From contig NZ_BAABEO010000006.1 of assembly GCF_039540195.1 (NCBI RefSeq), forward strand, positions 124,001 to 188,000: a stretch of 64,000 nucleotides of DNA, in the 5' to 3' direction. The notes beneath the pieces were generated by a model. That model saw only the letters and a list, made by a program, of their open reading frames with translations, did not search any database and was not told where the DNA came from. A program made the translations under genes and the position numbers. This DNA comes from Zafaria ginkgonis (GTDB lineage: Bacteria > Actinomycetota > Actinomycetes > Actinomycetales > Micrococcaceae). This document shows, piece by piece, positions 16,980-25,383 of this stretch (positions are counted from its first letter, which is position 1; each line of letters starts with the position of its first letter).

Positions 16980-18689
16980 CTAGTGGCCCTTGAACGCCTC
17001 CGCCAGCCACCATGCGCCGCCGTCGGAGGCGATGCGCGCGTCGATGACCAGCGGCGTCGTGCGCGGGCCCACCAGCCATTCCCGCACCCCCGCCAGGTCC
17101 GCCGCGGTTTTGACCGTCACGGCCGCGGCGCCGTAGCCGCGGGCGATCGAGGCGATGTCCACCAGCGGGAACCTGACCACCTCGAGGTCCTCGTCGTCGA
17201 CGTCGAAGTGGTGCACCTCGGCCCCATATGCGGAGTCGTTGTAGACGATGGCCACCAGCGGGATCCCCTCCCGGACGGCGGTTTCGAGTTCGGAGATGGA
17301 CATCAGGAACCCGCCGTCGCCGGTGCCGAGCACCGGCAGCCGGTCCGGACGCGCGGTCGCCGCGCCGATGGCCGTGTACAGCCCCAGCCCGATCGACTGG
17401 AACGCCTGGGTGAAGCAGAACCCGAACTCGTCCGGCACCGACAGGTAGGTGCTCGGGTAGCCCATGAAGTTGCCCGAATCGATGGACACGATCCGCTCGG
17501 CCGGCAGCAGCCTGTCCAGCTCGCGGCTGAGCACGCGCGGATCGATGGCCTCCTCCGTGGAGATGTCCTCGGTTGCCACGTCGTTCCAGCGGGATTCGGC
17601 GGCGATCCTGGCCGCCATGTCCGGGGTCCGCAGGCCGACGGCGGCGTGGCCCGCCGCGCGCAACTCCTCCAGCACCGCGGCGGCGGTCTGCGCGCAGTCC
17701 CCGAGCACGCCCAGGTCGATGGGCCGGTTGGCTCCCAGGCCGGAGTCCTCGACGTCCACCTGGACCACCGTGGCGCCGGCGCCGATCAGCGAGCCGTGGC
17801 GCATGGTCCACATGTTCAGCGCGCAGCCCCAGCCGACGATCAGGTCCGCGTCGGCGATGGTCGCCGCGGTGAAGGGGGAGGAGAAGCCGCCCGAAATGCC
17901 CAGGCTGAACGGGTCCTGGGCGAACAGGCCGTTGGCGACCGCGGAGGTGGCCAAAAGCGCACCGCCCGCCTCGGCGAGGGCCGCGATCTCCGGGCCTGCG
18001 CTCCGGCCGCCGCGGCCGGCCACGAAGACCGGGCGCTGGGCGGCGCGGATCAGCTCGGCCAGTTGCGCGACGGCGGCGCCGTTCGGGCGGACCGTCTGAG
18101 GCGCCGGAAGCGGCTCGACGGCGGAGGGCCGGGGGGCCGGCAGCGGCGCGGCCTGGATGTCGGTGGGCAGCGACAGCACCACGGTGCGGCGCTCGTTGAC
18201 TGCGGTGCGGAAGGCGCGCACGGTGTCCGCGACGGCGCTCTGTGGCGAATGGATGCGCTCGGCGACGGCGCCGACGCTGCGCGCGAGCGCGTCCTGGTCG
18301 ATCTTGAAGTTGGAGCGGATGGCCGAGGCCGCGGTGTCCGCGGTCAGCACGATCATCGGGGTGCGGCTCTTGGCGGCCTCGCCGATGCCGGTAACGGCGT
18401 TGGTCAGTCCGCAGCCCTGGTGGGTGGTGGCGACGCCGACCTTGCCGGACATGCGCCCGTAGGCGTCGGCCATGGTCGCGGCCCCGCCCTCGTGCCGGGC
18501 CGCGGTGAACGGGACCCCGGCCCGGCGCAGCGCGTTGGTGACCACGAAGTTGCCGCTGCCCACCACGCCGAAGACGTGGCCGGCGCCCAACTGGGCCAGG
18601 GTGCGCCCGACGGCCTCGGCGACGTTCTCCGCCGGCGCTGCCGCGCCCTCGGCGGAGGCGGGCTCGGTGTGGGTGGTGGTGGCAGTCAT
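16980..18689 (-). CDS. Thiamine diphosphate-dependent enzyme (acetolactate synthase/decarboxylase superfamily)
   Basis: 569 aa, full length for the POX/ALS family. The catalytic glutamate is Glu67 in RHEGGAATMADAYGR. The ThDP/Mg motif begins with GDGG at residues 457-460 and ends with Asn484 in IVYNDSAYG. A central FAD/regulatory-type domain lies between. Members cleave or form carbon-carbon bonds next to a carbonyl (acetolactate synthase, benzoylformate or phenylpyruvate decarboxylase, sulfoacetaldehyde acetyltransferase). No small regulatory subunit gene is nearby, which argues against biosynthetic acetolactate synthase. It is divergent from a cyclase-family gene and probably works in the same catabolic route. 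Confidence 0.8.
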   Translation of the reverse strand: MTATTTHTEPASAEGAAAPAENVAEAVGRTLAQLGAGHVFGVVGSGNFVVTNALRRAGVPFTAARHEGGAATMADAYGRMSGKVGVATTHQGCGLTNAVTGIGEAAKSRTPMIVLTADTAASAIRSNFKIDQDALARSVGAVAERIHSPQSAVADTVRAFRTAVNERRTVVLSLPTDIQAAPLPAPRPSAVEPLPAPQTVRPNGAAVAQLAELIRAAQRPVFVAGRGGRSAGPEIAALAEAGGALLATSAVANGLFAQDPFSLGISGGFSSPFTAATIADADLIVGWGCALNMWTMRHGSLIGAGATVVQVDVEDSGLGANRPIDLGVLGDCAQTAAAVLEELRAAGHAAVGLRTPDMAARIAAESRWNDVATEDISTEEAIDPRVLSRELDRLLPAERIVSIDSGNFMGYPSTYLSVPDEFGFCFTQAFQSIGLGLYTAIGAATARPDRLPVLGTGDGGFLMSISELETAVREGIPLVAIVYNDSAYGAEVHHFDVDDEDLEVVRFPLVDIASIARGYGAAAVTVKTAADLAGVREWLVGPRTTPLVIDARIASDGGAWWLAEAFKGH

Positions 18690-18993
18690 GGAAGTCTCCT
18701 TTTGTCGATCGGCCCGGCCGTCCGGGCGGCGTCGGGCCTGCGGTCGCGGGCCGGTTTGGGGGCACTGCCCGTTCCTCGGGGCATGGTCCGGAAGGCGCCG
18801 GCGTGCCGGGGAGCGCAGCCAGCGTGGCCATCGATCCGCATCTTGGAGTGAATGATATGACGCAAAGATGACGATCGTCTATAACGATCTATAAATCTGC
18901 GGCAGCCTCTGGAATGCCTCCCTCCTCCGATGGTAGACAGGTGGCACCCGCCTCCTTCATGGCCGGACCCCACACCCCTGAAAGTTGGATGAC
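18690..18993. other. 304-bp divergent promoter region
   Basis: No gene is seen. The half next to the cyclase gene is AT-richer and holds the 10-bp palindrome GACGATCGTC at 18870-18879, followed by a related ACGATCTATA at 18883-18892. These could be operator half-sites serving both divergent genes. The half next to the ThDP gene is GC-rich without clear structure. Confidence 0.35.
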
Positions 18994-19833
18994 ATGACTT
19001 TTGAAGCCGCAGCACCCGCAACCGGCTCCACCGCCACCGGCCAGGCCGGGGATCCGGCGGCCGGCCCCGTGGCCGGTTTCCTGGCAGCGCTGGCCGCCGG
19101 CGCGGTGGAGATCGCGGACCTGACCAACCGCCTCAGCGCCGACACTCCGACCCTGCGCCTGCCGGAGCCGTTCGCGAACCTGATCGACTTCAGTCTCGAG
19201 ACGGTCAGCGAGTACAACGAGCCCGGGCCCTACTGGAAGCACGCCAACATCCACACCGGCGAGCACATCGGCACCCACCTGGACGCCCCCATCCACTGGA
19301 TCACCGGCCGCGACGGCCACGACGTCGCGTCCATCCCGCCCGAGCGCCTGGTCGGGCCCGCCGTCGTGCTGGACTTCACCGCCGAGGCCGCCGCCAACCC
19401 GGACTTCCTGCTCGACGTTCACCACCTTCAGGCATGGGAGGACGAGCACGGACCGCTGCCGGAGGGCGGGTGGGTCCTCTACCGCACCGGCTGGGACGCC
19501 TACGCCCAGGACCGGGCGAGGTTCCTGAACACGGACGAGAACGGCTCCCACACCCCCGGCGTCACCGCCGAGGCCGCCGAGTGGCTGGCCGGGACCGGGA
19601 TCGCCGGGTTCGGGGCCGAGACCGTGGGCATCGACGCCGGCAACGCCGGGGCCCTGAATCCCCCGTTCCCGATGCACCACTTCCTGCTGGGTGCGGACAA
19701 GTACGGCATCACCTCCCTGCAGAACCTGGCCAAGCTGCCGGCCACCGGCGCCATGGTCGTGGTCGCCCCGCTGCCGATCGTCGGCGGCACCGGCAGTCCC
19801 GCCCGCGTCCTCGCGTTCATCCCCAAGGCCTGA
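18994..19833 (+). CDS. Cyclase family protein (kynurenine formamidase-like metal-dependent hydrolase)
   Basis: 279 aa from the ATG at 18994; an in-frame TTG sits 9 bases earlier. The family-defining metal motif is present as GEHIGTHLDAPIHW (HxGTHxDxPxH). Later residues include a conserved GNAGALNPPFPMHHFLL. These enzymes hydrolyse amides or lactones with zinc or manganese; relatives include KynB formamidase and isatin hydrolase. The protein is larger than KynB (about 210 aa) and nearer to isatin-hydrolase-like members. It is divergent from the ThDP gene and precedes a flavin reductase and a monooxygenase. Confidence 0.8.
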   Translation: MTFEAAAPATGSTATGQAGDPAAGPVAGFLAALAAGAVEIADLTNRLSADTPTLRLPEPFANLIDFSLETVSEYNEPGPYWKHANIHTGEHIGTHLDAPIHWITGRDGHDVASIPPERLVGPAVVLDFTAEAAANPDFLLDVHHLQAWEDEHGPLPEGGWVLYRTGWDAYAQDRARFLNTDENGSHTPGVTAEAAEWLAGTGIAGFGAETVGIDAGNAGALNPPFPMHHFLLGADKYGITSLQNLAKLPATGAMVVVAPLPIVGGTGSPARVLAFIPKA

Positions 19834-19856
19834 TCGCCGCCGTCGAACCGCATGGA

Positions 19857-19890
19857 AGCCCCGGGGTGCTTGGAGCACCCCGGGGCTTTT
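19857..19890 (+). terminator. Intrinsic terminator after the cyclase gene
   Basis: Perfect 14-bp stem (AGCCCCGGGGTGCT with its complement), 3-nt loop, then TTTT. Confidence 0.85.
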
Positions 19891-20022
19891 CCATGGGCCG
19901 CCAGCCACCCGCCGAAAACGGATAGGGGAGCGCAGGGATCGGATAGCCGGGCCCGCGGCGGCCTTGGGAGGATCTTTACACCCGATCAGCACATCCCCTC
20001 CACACATCTTCCAGGAGCACCG

Positions 20023-20520
20023 ATGAACCTCTCACTCCACGCCCCCGTGCAGGCCGAGGAACTGCGGTTGGCGATGCGCCACTGGACCGCCGGCGTCACG
20101 GTCGTCACGGCCACCGGCCGGGACGGAACGCATGCAGGGATCGTCAGCAACAGCTTCACCTCGGTGTCGCTGGAGCCGGCGCTCGTGTCCTGGTGCGTGG
20201 ACCGCGGCTCCTCCAGCTTCGACGTCTGGTGCAGCACGGAGGCCTTCTCCGTGCACATCCTGGGCAAGGAGAACGCCGACCTGGTCCCGCGCTTCGCGGC
20301 GCGGGGCGCCGACAAGTTCGCCGGCCTGCACACCACGCCCAGCACCGTGGGATCGCCCGCGCTGGACGGCGTCCCCGTGCGCCTGGACTGCATCACCTGG
20401 AACCGCTACGACGGCGGGGACCACGTCATCATCATCGGCGAGGTCCGCGCCATCCATGCCGCCGCCACTACCGCCACCCACTCGCGGACGCCGGCCCGCC
20501 GGCAGCCCGCGCGGCGCTAG
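20023..20520 (+). CDS. Flavin reductase family protein
   Basis: 165 aa, start ATG 20023 with AGGAG upstream. The fold is recognised from LRLAMRHWTAGVTVVTATG, NSFTSVSLEPALVSWCVDRG and FSVHILGKENADL, which match the HpaC/RutF-type NAD(P)H:flavin oxidoreductases. It would supply reduced FMN to the monooxygenase encoded 59 bp downstream. The last 20 residues (after VRAIHA) do not resemble the family, which usually ends with a PLxYxxGxY-like motif; a different frame there contains HPLADAGPP, so a small frameshift near 20460 is possible but unproven. Confidence 0.8.
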   Translation: MNLSLHAPVQAEELRLAMRHWTAGVTVVTATGRDGTHAGIVSNSFTSVSLEPALVSWCVDRGSSSFDVWCSTEAFSVHILGKENADLVPRFAARGADKFAGLHTTPSTVGSPALDGVPVRLDCITWNRYDGGDHVIIIGEVRAIHAAATTATHSRTPARRQPARR

Positions 20521-20579
20521 CCCGACCCCCGAACCACCCACCACACCCACCACACCCACCACTGACAAAGGAGTCAGAC

Positions 20580-21680
20580 ATGACCCGTACCGTTCTCGAC
20601 GGCCGCGACTTCAAGCTGGGCCTCTTCTCCGCCAACTGCTCCGGCGGTTTGGCCGTGACCAAGATCGATGAGCGATGGAGCGCCAGCTGGGAGGACAACC
20701 TGCGCATGGCCAAGATCGCCGACGCCGCCGGCTTCGACTTCCTGCTCCCGATCGCCCGGTGGATCGGCTACAAGGGAGAAACCAACTTCCACGGCCAGGT
20801 GCTGGACCCGATCGCCTGGGCCGCGGGCCTGTTGGCCTCCACCGAGCGCATTTCCGTCTTCTCCACCGTCCATACCGCCTTCAACCACCCGCTGGTGATC
20901 GCCAAGGCGATCGCCACCCTGGACCAGATCGGCGGCGGCCGCGCGGGGCTGAACATCGTGGCCGGCTGGAACCAGCCCGAATACGAGGCCATGGGCGTGG
21001 ACATGCCGCAGGAGCACGATGCCCGCTACGCCTTCGCCCAGGAGTGGTGGGACATCATCCGCCAGGCCTGGCAGCGGGAGGACATCTTCGACCACAAGGG
21101 CGAATTCTTCTCCCTGGAGCACGTCGAGTCCGCCCCCAAGCCGGCGGGCGGCCGGGCGCCGATCCTGAACGCCGGATCCTCCGGCCAGGGGCGGGAATTC
21201 GCCGCGCGGAACTCCGACTTCGTCTTCACCATCATTCCCGACGTCGAGACGGGCGCCGGGATCGCGGCGTCGCTGAAGGAGCAGGCCCGCTCCCAGCACA
21301 ACCGCGAGGTCGGCGTCCTGACGCTTGGGCACGTGGTCTGCCGCCCCACCCGCGAGGAGGCGGAGGAGTACGTGCGCTACTACGCCGAGGAGAATGCGGA
21401 CTGGGGCGCCGTGGACTACCTGATGAACCTGCAGGGCCTGCATGCCCAGTCCTTCACTCCGGAGATGCTCGCGACCATGCGCTCGCGCTTCGCTTCCGGG
21501 CACGGATCGCTGCCGATCTTCGGCACCCCGGACGACGTCGCCGACGCCATCGCCGCGGTGCACGAGGCCGGATTCGCTGGCATGACCCTGGCGTTCGTGG
21601 ACTACGCCGGCGAGTTGCCGTACTTCGCCGAGGAGGTCCTCCCGCGGCTGGAGGCCAAGGGCGTGCGCCTGCCGCGCTGA
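20580..21680 (+). CDS. LLM class flavin-dependent monooxygenase (RutA-like)
   Basis: 366 aa. ATG 20580 follows AAAGGAG. It has the bacterial luciferase-like barrel: FDFLLPIARWIGYKGETNFH, ISVFSTVHTAFNHPLVIAKA, GGGRAGLNIVAGWNQPEYE and PILNAGSSGQGREFA. The GWNQPEYE region corresponds to the GWxKPEYE of RutA, the pyrimidine monooxygenase. Such enzymes use FMNH2 and O2 to open rings or remove heteroatom groups. Reduced flavin probably comes from the reductase encoded just upstream. None of the other rut genes is present, so the substrate is likely different from uracil. Confidence 0.85.
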   Translation: MTRTVLDGRDFKLGLFSANCSGGLAVTKIDERWSASWEDNLRMAKIADAAGFDFLLPIARWIGYKGETNFHGQVLDPIAWAAGLLASTERISVFSTVHTAFNHPLVIAKAIATLDQIGGGRAGLNIVAGWNQPEYEAMGVDMPQEHDARYAFAQEWWDIIRQAWQREDIFDHKGEFFSLEHVESAPKPAGGRAPILNAGSSGQGREFAARNSDFVFTIIPDVETGAGIAASLKEQARSQHNREVGVLTLGHVVCRPTREEAEEYVRYYAEENADWGAVDYLMNLQGLHAQSFTPEMLATMRSRFASGHGSLPIFGTPDDVADAIAAVHEAGFAGMTLAFVDYAGELPYFAEEVLPRLEAKGVRLPR

Positions 21681-21773
21681 CCGGAGCTGCCCGGTGCGGG
21701 GCGTGCGGCGGAGGGGGCGGCGGGCGTTTGGCCGGCCCCTCCGCCGTGGCCGGGCACCCACCCTCTCTGCATA

Positions 21774-21802
21774 TTGTGACGAGCGTCACGATCGGCTAAC
21801 AT
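21774..21802 (+). promoter_or_regulatory. Promoter of the AraC-type gene with an overlapping inverted repeat
   Basis: -35 TTGTGA (21774-21779), 17-bp spacer, -10 TAACAT (21797-21802). A perfect repeat GTGACG / CGTCAC with a 2-bp spacer (21776-21789) covers the -35, suggesting autoregulation. Confidence 0.5.
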
Positions 21803-21830
21803 TGAACAGCCGGTTCCGGAGGGAGGGTCC

Positions 21831-22859
21831 TTGACGACGGTCGATTACAGGCACGGCTTCGCCGACGCGCCCCTCTTGGGCAGCCGCCCCTTGGCTCGCA
21901 GCACCTCGCCCCGGGCGATCCGCGATGCCGTCGACGGCCTCACCGGCGAGCACCACCAGCTTCTCCTGCACCAGGGAACCCGGCTCGACGGAGCAGTCCA
22001 CGGGCTGCAGCTGGGCCCCCTGGGCATCGTCCACGTGGCGTACGGGGCGGGCCTGACGGTGGACAGCCCGCCGTCCGGACGGCGCGTCGTCGTCGTCATC
22101 CCGCTGGGACCCATGTTCGTGGAGTCCTGCGAAAACCGGTGGGTGGCCTCGACCCCCTTTGCCCTGAGTTCCCGCCACCGCACCCAAATGGCCCCGGATC
22201 CGGTCCGCGGCGCCCTGGTCGCCGCCACGGACGCCGGCATCATCGAGGCGCAGCTCGAATCCCGTCTGGGCGGGCCGCTGCGCTCGCCGGTGTCGCTGTC
22301 CTCGGAGCGGCCCCTGCAGCTGGCCGCGCCGGCCCTGGTCTCCGCCGCCTGGCTCGAGGCCTGCCGAACGCTTGAGGACCGGCAGCTGCTGGAGGACGGG
22401 ATTTTCCGGCAGGCCCTGGTGGCCTCGCTGCTGGCCAACATGACGCTGGGGCTGGCGCCGCACCTGACCGCGGCCCTGTCCGGCGCCGGTCAGGGGCCAG
22501 GGGAGCGGGCGGTTGCGCGGTCCGGCCCGGACTACGTGCGCGCGGCCCGGCGGATCATGGAGCAGCGGTGCGCCGAGGAGCTGACGGTGGAGGCCGTGGC
22601 CGCCGCGGTGGGCATCAGCCCCCGGCAGCTCCATGCCGCGTTTGCCGAGTTCCTGGACACGACGCCGTCGCAGCTGCTGCGCGAGATCCGGCTGGAGAGG
22701 GCGAGGGCCCTGCTGCAGGACCCTTCCGGCGCCCACCGCCTGACCGTCGCGGCCGCCGCGACGGGTTCGGGGTTTTCCCACTTGGGCAGGTTCTCCGCCT
22801 ACTACCTCCAACGCTACGGCGAGGCTCCCTCGGCGACGCTGGCCCGCGCGAAGTCCTGA
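21831..22859 (+). CDS. AraC family transcriptional regulator
   Basis: 342 aa from a TTG at 21831 that follows a strong GGAGGGAGG site; no ATG or GTG fits better. The N-terminal 200 residues resemble the AraC_binding_2 ligand domain (for instance TPFALSSRHRTQMAPDP). The C-terminal 100 residues are a classical AraC double helix-turn-helix: ELTVEAVAAAVGISPRQLHA and SGFSHLGRFSAYYLQRYGEA with the typical final PS. It follows the flavin monooxygenase gene and may activate that cluster. Inducer unknown. Confidence 0.88.
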   Translation: MTTVDYRHGFADAPLLGSRPLARSTSPRAIRDAVDGLTGEHHQLLLHQGTRLDGAVHGLQLGPLGIVHVAYGAGLTVDSPPSGRRVVVVIPLGPMFVESCENRWVASTPFALSSRHRTQMAPDPVRGALVAATDAGIIEAQLESRLGGPLRSPVSLSSERPLQLAAPALVSAAWLEACRTLEDRQLLEDGIFRQALVASLLANMTLGLAPHLTAALSGAGQGPGERAVARSGPDYVRAARRIMEQRCAEELTVEAVAAAVGISPRQLHAAFAEFLDTTPSQLLREIRLERARALLQDPSGAHRLTVAAAATGSGFSHLGRFSAYYLQRYGEAPSATLARAKS

Positions 22860-22907
22860 GCCTGGGGCCTGGGAAGTTGCGCGGGCCAGCGGTCTGGCGG
22901 GCCTCTC

Positions 22908-24872
22908 CTAGCGCGCCTCGCAGATGTCCTTGATCTCGGCGATGCACGGCTCGTTCTGCAGGCTGGTGGTGTCGCCCAGCGTGGTGCCCTCGAACAGCTG
23001 GGTCAGCAGGCGGCGCATGATCTTGCCCGAACGCGTCTTGGGCACGTCCGGCACGAAGACGATCTCGCGCGGCTTGGCGATCGGCCCGATCTGCTTGGAG
23101 ACGTGCTCGCGCAGTTCGGCGGCCGCCGCGGCTTGCGTCTCCGCGGAGGCTCCGGAGATCAGCGACTTGTCCAGCGGCACCACGAACGCGGTCGCCGCGT
23201 GGCCGGTCTTGGCGTCGACCGTCGGGCAGACGCCGGCCTCGACGACGGCGGGGTGGGACACCAGCGCCGATTCGATCTCGATGGTGGACAGCCGGTGCCC
23301 GGAGATGTTGATGACGTCGTCCGTGCGGCCGAGGATCCAGATGTCGCCGTCGGCGTCGAAGCGGGCGCCGTCCCCGGCGAGGAACCAGCCCTGGGCGGCG
23401 TACTTCTCCCAGTAGGAGGTGAAGTAGCGCTCCGGGTTCCCCCAGACGGTCCGGGCCATCGACGGGCCCGTCTTGGTGACCACGATGTTGCCCTGCGTGT
23501 CCGCCGGCACGGCCGCGCCGGCGTCGTCCACGATGTCCACGGCGAGGCCGGGCAGGGGGCGCGAGACGCTGCCGCCCTTGAAGGAGGCATCCGTCGGGCG
23601 GGGGGAGAGGACGGTCGAACCGGTCTCCGACTGCCACCAGGTGTCGACCATGGGCACGCCGGCCGGGGTGTTGCGGCCCACCTGGGTGCGCAGCCACTTC
23701 CACGCCTCCGGGTTCACGGCCTCGCCGACCGTGCCGCACAGGCGGATCGAGGAGAGGTCGTACTCGGCCGGAATGCCCTCCGGGAACCAGCCCATGAGCG
23801 AACGCACCAGCGTCGGGGCCGTGTAATAGGCGGTCACGCCGTAGCGCTGGATGATCTCGAAGTGGCGGCCCGGGTGCGGGGCGTTCGGGACGCCCTCGTA
23901 GATGACCTGGGTGACGCCGTTGGAGAGCGGCCCGTAGATCTCGTAGGTGTGCGCGGTGACCCAGGCCAGGTCGGCGGTGCACCAGTGCACGTCGGCGTCG
24001 CGCTGGGCGGGGTCCGGGTTGGAGAAGAGGAACTCGTGGCTCCACGACGCCTGGGTGAGGTAGCCGCCGGTGGTGTGGACCAGGCCCTTGGGCTGGCCGG
24101 TGGTGCCGGAGGTGTACATGATGAACAGCGGGGTCTCGGCGTCGAACGCCTCGGACTCGTGGGTGCGCGGCTGGGTGTCGACGACGTCGTGCCACCACAC
24201 GTCGCGGCCCTCGACCCAGTTGATGTCGGTGTGCCCGGTGCGGTTGAGGACCAGCACGTGTTCGATCGCGTTGTCGCCGGAGACGGCCTGGTCGGCATGC
24301 TCCTTGACCGGAACGGCCTGGCCGCGGCGGAACTGACCGTCGGTGGTGACCAGCAGCTTGGCGCCGGTGTCCTCGACGCGGAAGCGCAGCGCCTCGGCGG
24401 AGAAGCCGCCGAACACCAGCGAGTGGACGGCGCCGATGCGGGCGCAGGCCAGCGTGATCACGATGGTTTCCACCAGCACGGGCAGGTAGATGACAACGCG
24501 GTCGCCCTTGGTGATGCCCAGCTCCAGCAGCGCGTTGGCCGCCTGGGAGACCAGCTCCTGGAGCTCGCGGTAGGTGACGGTGCGGCGGTCGCCCGGCTCG
24601 CCCTCGAAGTGCAGGGCCACCTTGTCCCCGCGGCCGGCGGCCACGTGGCGGTCGGCGCAGTTCACGGCCGCGTTGAGCTTGCCGCCGTCGAACCAGCGGA
24701 TCTCGGGTCCGCGCCGGGCGGCGGGGTCGACCGCCGTGGAGGTGTGCGCGGTGTGCCAGGGCTCGGCCCATTCCAGGCGGCGGGCGGCGTCCTCCCAGAA
24801 CGCGATGCGTTCGGCCTCTGTCCAGGCCTTCTCGGCGGCCTCGGTGCGGGCGGGAGTGTCAACGAATGTCAT
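22908..24872 (-). CDS. acsA: Acetyl-CoA synthetase (acetate--CoA ligase, AMP-forming)
   Basis: 654 aa, full length. ATG 24872 is chosen because GGAG lies six bases upstream; an ATG at 24884 is in frame but overlaps the riboswitch stem. The adenylation motif YTSGTTGQPKG, the TWWQSETGS core, AGDGA and the acetylated lysine region SGKIMRRLL are all present. It turns acetate, ATP and CoA into acetyl-CoA in the cytosol. The leader carries a SAM-clan riboswitch (24881-24970, reverse) whose closing helix includes part of the ribosome-binding site. This control is unusual for acs; it may serve to recapture acetate released by sulfhydrylation of O-acetylserine or O-acetylhomoserine. Confidence 0.95.
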   Translation of the reverse strand: MTFVDTPARTEAAEKAWTEAERIAFWEDAARRLEWAEPWHTAHTSTAVDPAARRGPEIRWFDGGKLNAAVNCADRHVAAGRGDKVALHFEGEPGDRRTVTYRELQELVSQAANALLELGITKGDRVVIYLPVLVETIVITLACARIGAVHSLVFGGFSAEALRFRVEDTGAKLLVTTDGQFRRGQAVPVKEHADQAVSGDNAIEHVLVLNRTGHTDINWVEGRDVWWHDVVDTQPRTHESEAFDAETPLFIMYTSGTTGQPKGLVHTTGGYLTQASWSHEFLFSNPDPAQRDADVHWCTADLAWVTAHTYEIYGPLSNGVTQVIYEGVPNAPHPGRHFEIIQRYGVTAYYTAPTLVRSLMGWFPEGIPAEYDLSSIRLCGTVGEAVNPEAWKWLRTQVGRNTPAGVPMVDTWWQSETGSTVLSPRPTDASFKGGSVSRPLPGLAVDIVDDAGAAVPADTQGNIVVTKTGPSMARTVWGNPERYFTSYWEKYAAQGWFLAGDGARFDADGDIWILGRTDDVINISGHRLSTIEIESALVSHPAVVEAGVCPTVDAKTGHAATAFVVPLDKSLISGASAETQAAAAAELREHVSKQIGPIAKPREIVFVPDVPKTRSGKIMRRLLTQLFEGTTLGDTTSLQNEPCIAEIKDICEAR

Positions 24873-24880
24873 GCTCAGCT

Positions 24881-24970
24881 CCATCGGTCCTGGCTGAAGC
24901 ACCTGCGCGGGCATGGCCTGCGTGGTTGCTGCGGCGTCATGGAGCCAGATCTCTCGGCCGCTCGGGATGG
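24881..24970 (-). promoter_or_regulatory. SAM-clan riboswitch in the acsA leader
   Basis: Read on the reverse strand: P1 strand CCATC, AGCGGCCGAGAGAT, loop CTGGCT, GCCGCAGCAACC, a P3 hairpin, GGTGCTTCAGCCAGGACC, then the closing GATGG. CTGGC and GCCAG form the S-box pseudoknot; GCGGC and GCCGC form P2. There is no P4 helix. The final GATGG runs into the GGAG ribosome-binding site (24882-24879), so SAM binding should block translation of acsA. Confidence 0.85.
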
Positions 24971-25054
24971 TTTCACATCAACTAAAAGACATGGGGCGTG
25001 CCGCGGGCAAACCGGGGCGCCCGAAAACGCAACAATTGCGCCGGCGTTTCGCCA

Positions 25055-25138
25055 AGGGTTCCTGCTCCCGCTTTCCGTTTCGCCAAGGGTTGTTGCTGGG
25101 TTTTGGCCCCAAACCCAGCAACAACCCTTGGCGAAACG
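25055..25138. repeat. 28-bp perfect inverted repeat with an extra direct copy
   Basis: Arms at 25076-25103 and 25111-25138 are exact reverse complements with a 7-nt loop. The first 16 bases of the left arm (CGTTTCGCCAAGGGTT) also occur at 25055-25070, 21 bp earlier. It lies between the two divergent riboswitches. Transcribed either way it would fold as a very stable hairpin without a T-run. Confidence 0.8.
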
Positions 25139-25383
25139 CAGGAGGGGGGGCGGTTGGCTTTGGTGAAACGCCGCGGGACGGCCCGCGGGGGTGAGCGGTT
25201 CCCGGGGCCGAGAAGGCAAACGAGTGAAATTTCTTGGCCACAATCGGGACTTCCGGCACCGATTCCCGCGCCGGAAGCCCCAAAGAAGGCTCCGCATAAA
25301 AGAAAATTCGATCCGCACGTGACGCGGTGTGACGCGGGGGGACTTGGCGTGACGTGGATCCGTGTGACAACAATGGTGCATAA

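Noticed and set aside
20460..20520. Frameshift at the end of the flavin reductase gene
   Set aside because: The tail looks atypical and another frame holds a slightly better ending, but the length is normal and the evidence is too thin to call a broken gene.
22885..22898. GCCAG/CTGGC hairpin between the AraC and acsA genes as terminator
   Set aside because: The stem is 5 bp with no T-run, too weak to support.
25055..25138. CRISPR array
   Set aside because: Only three copies of a short word, without regular spacers or cas genes.
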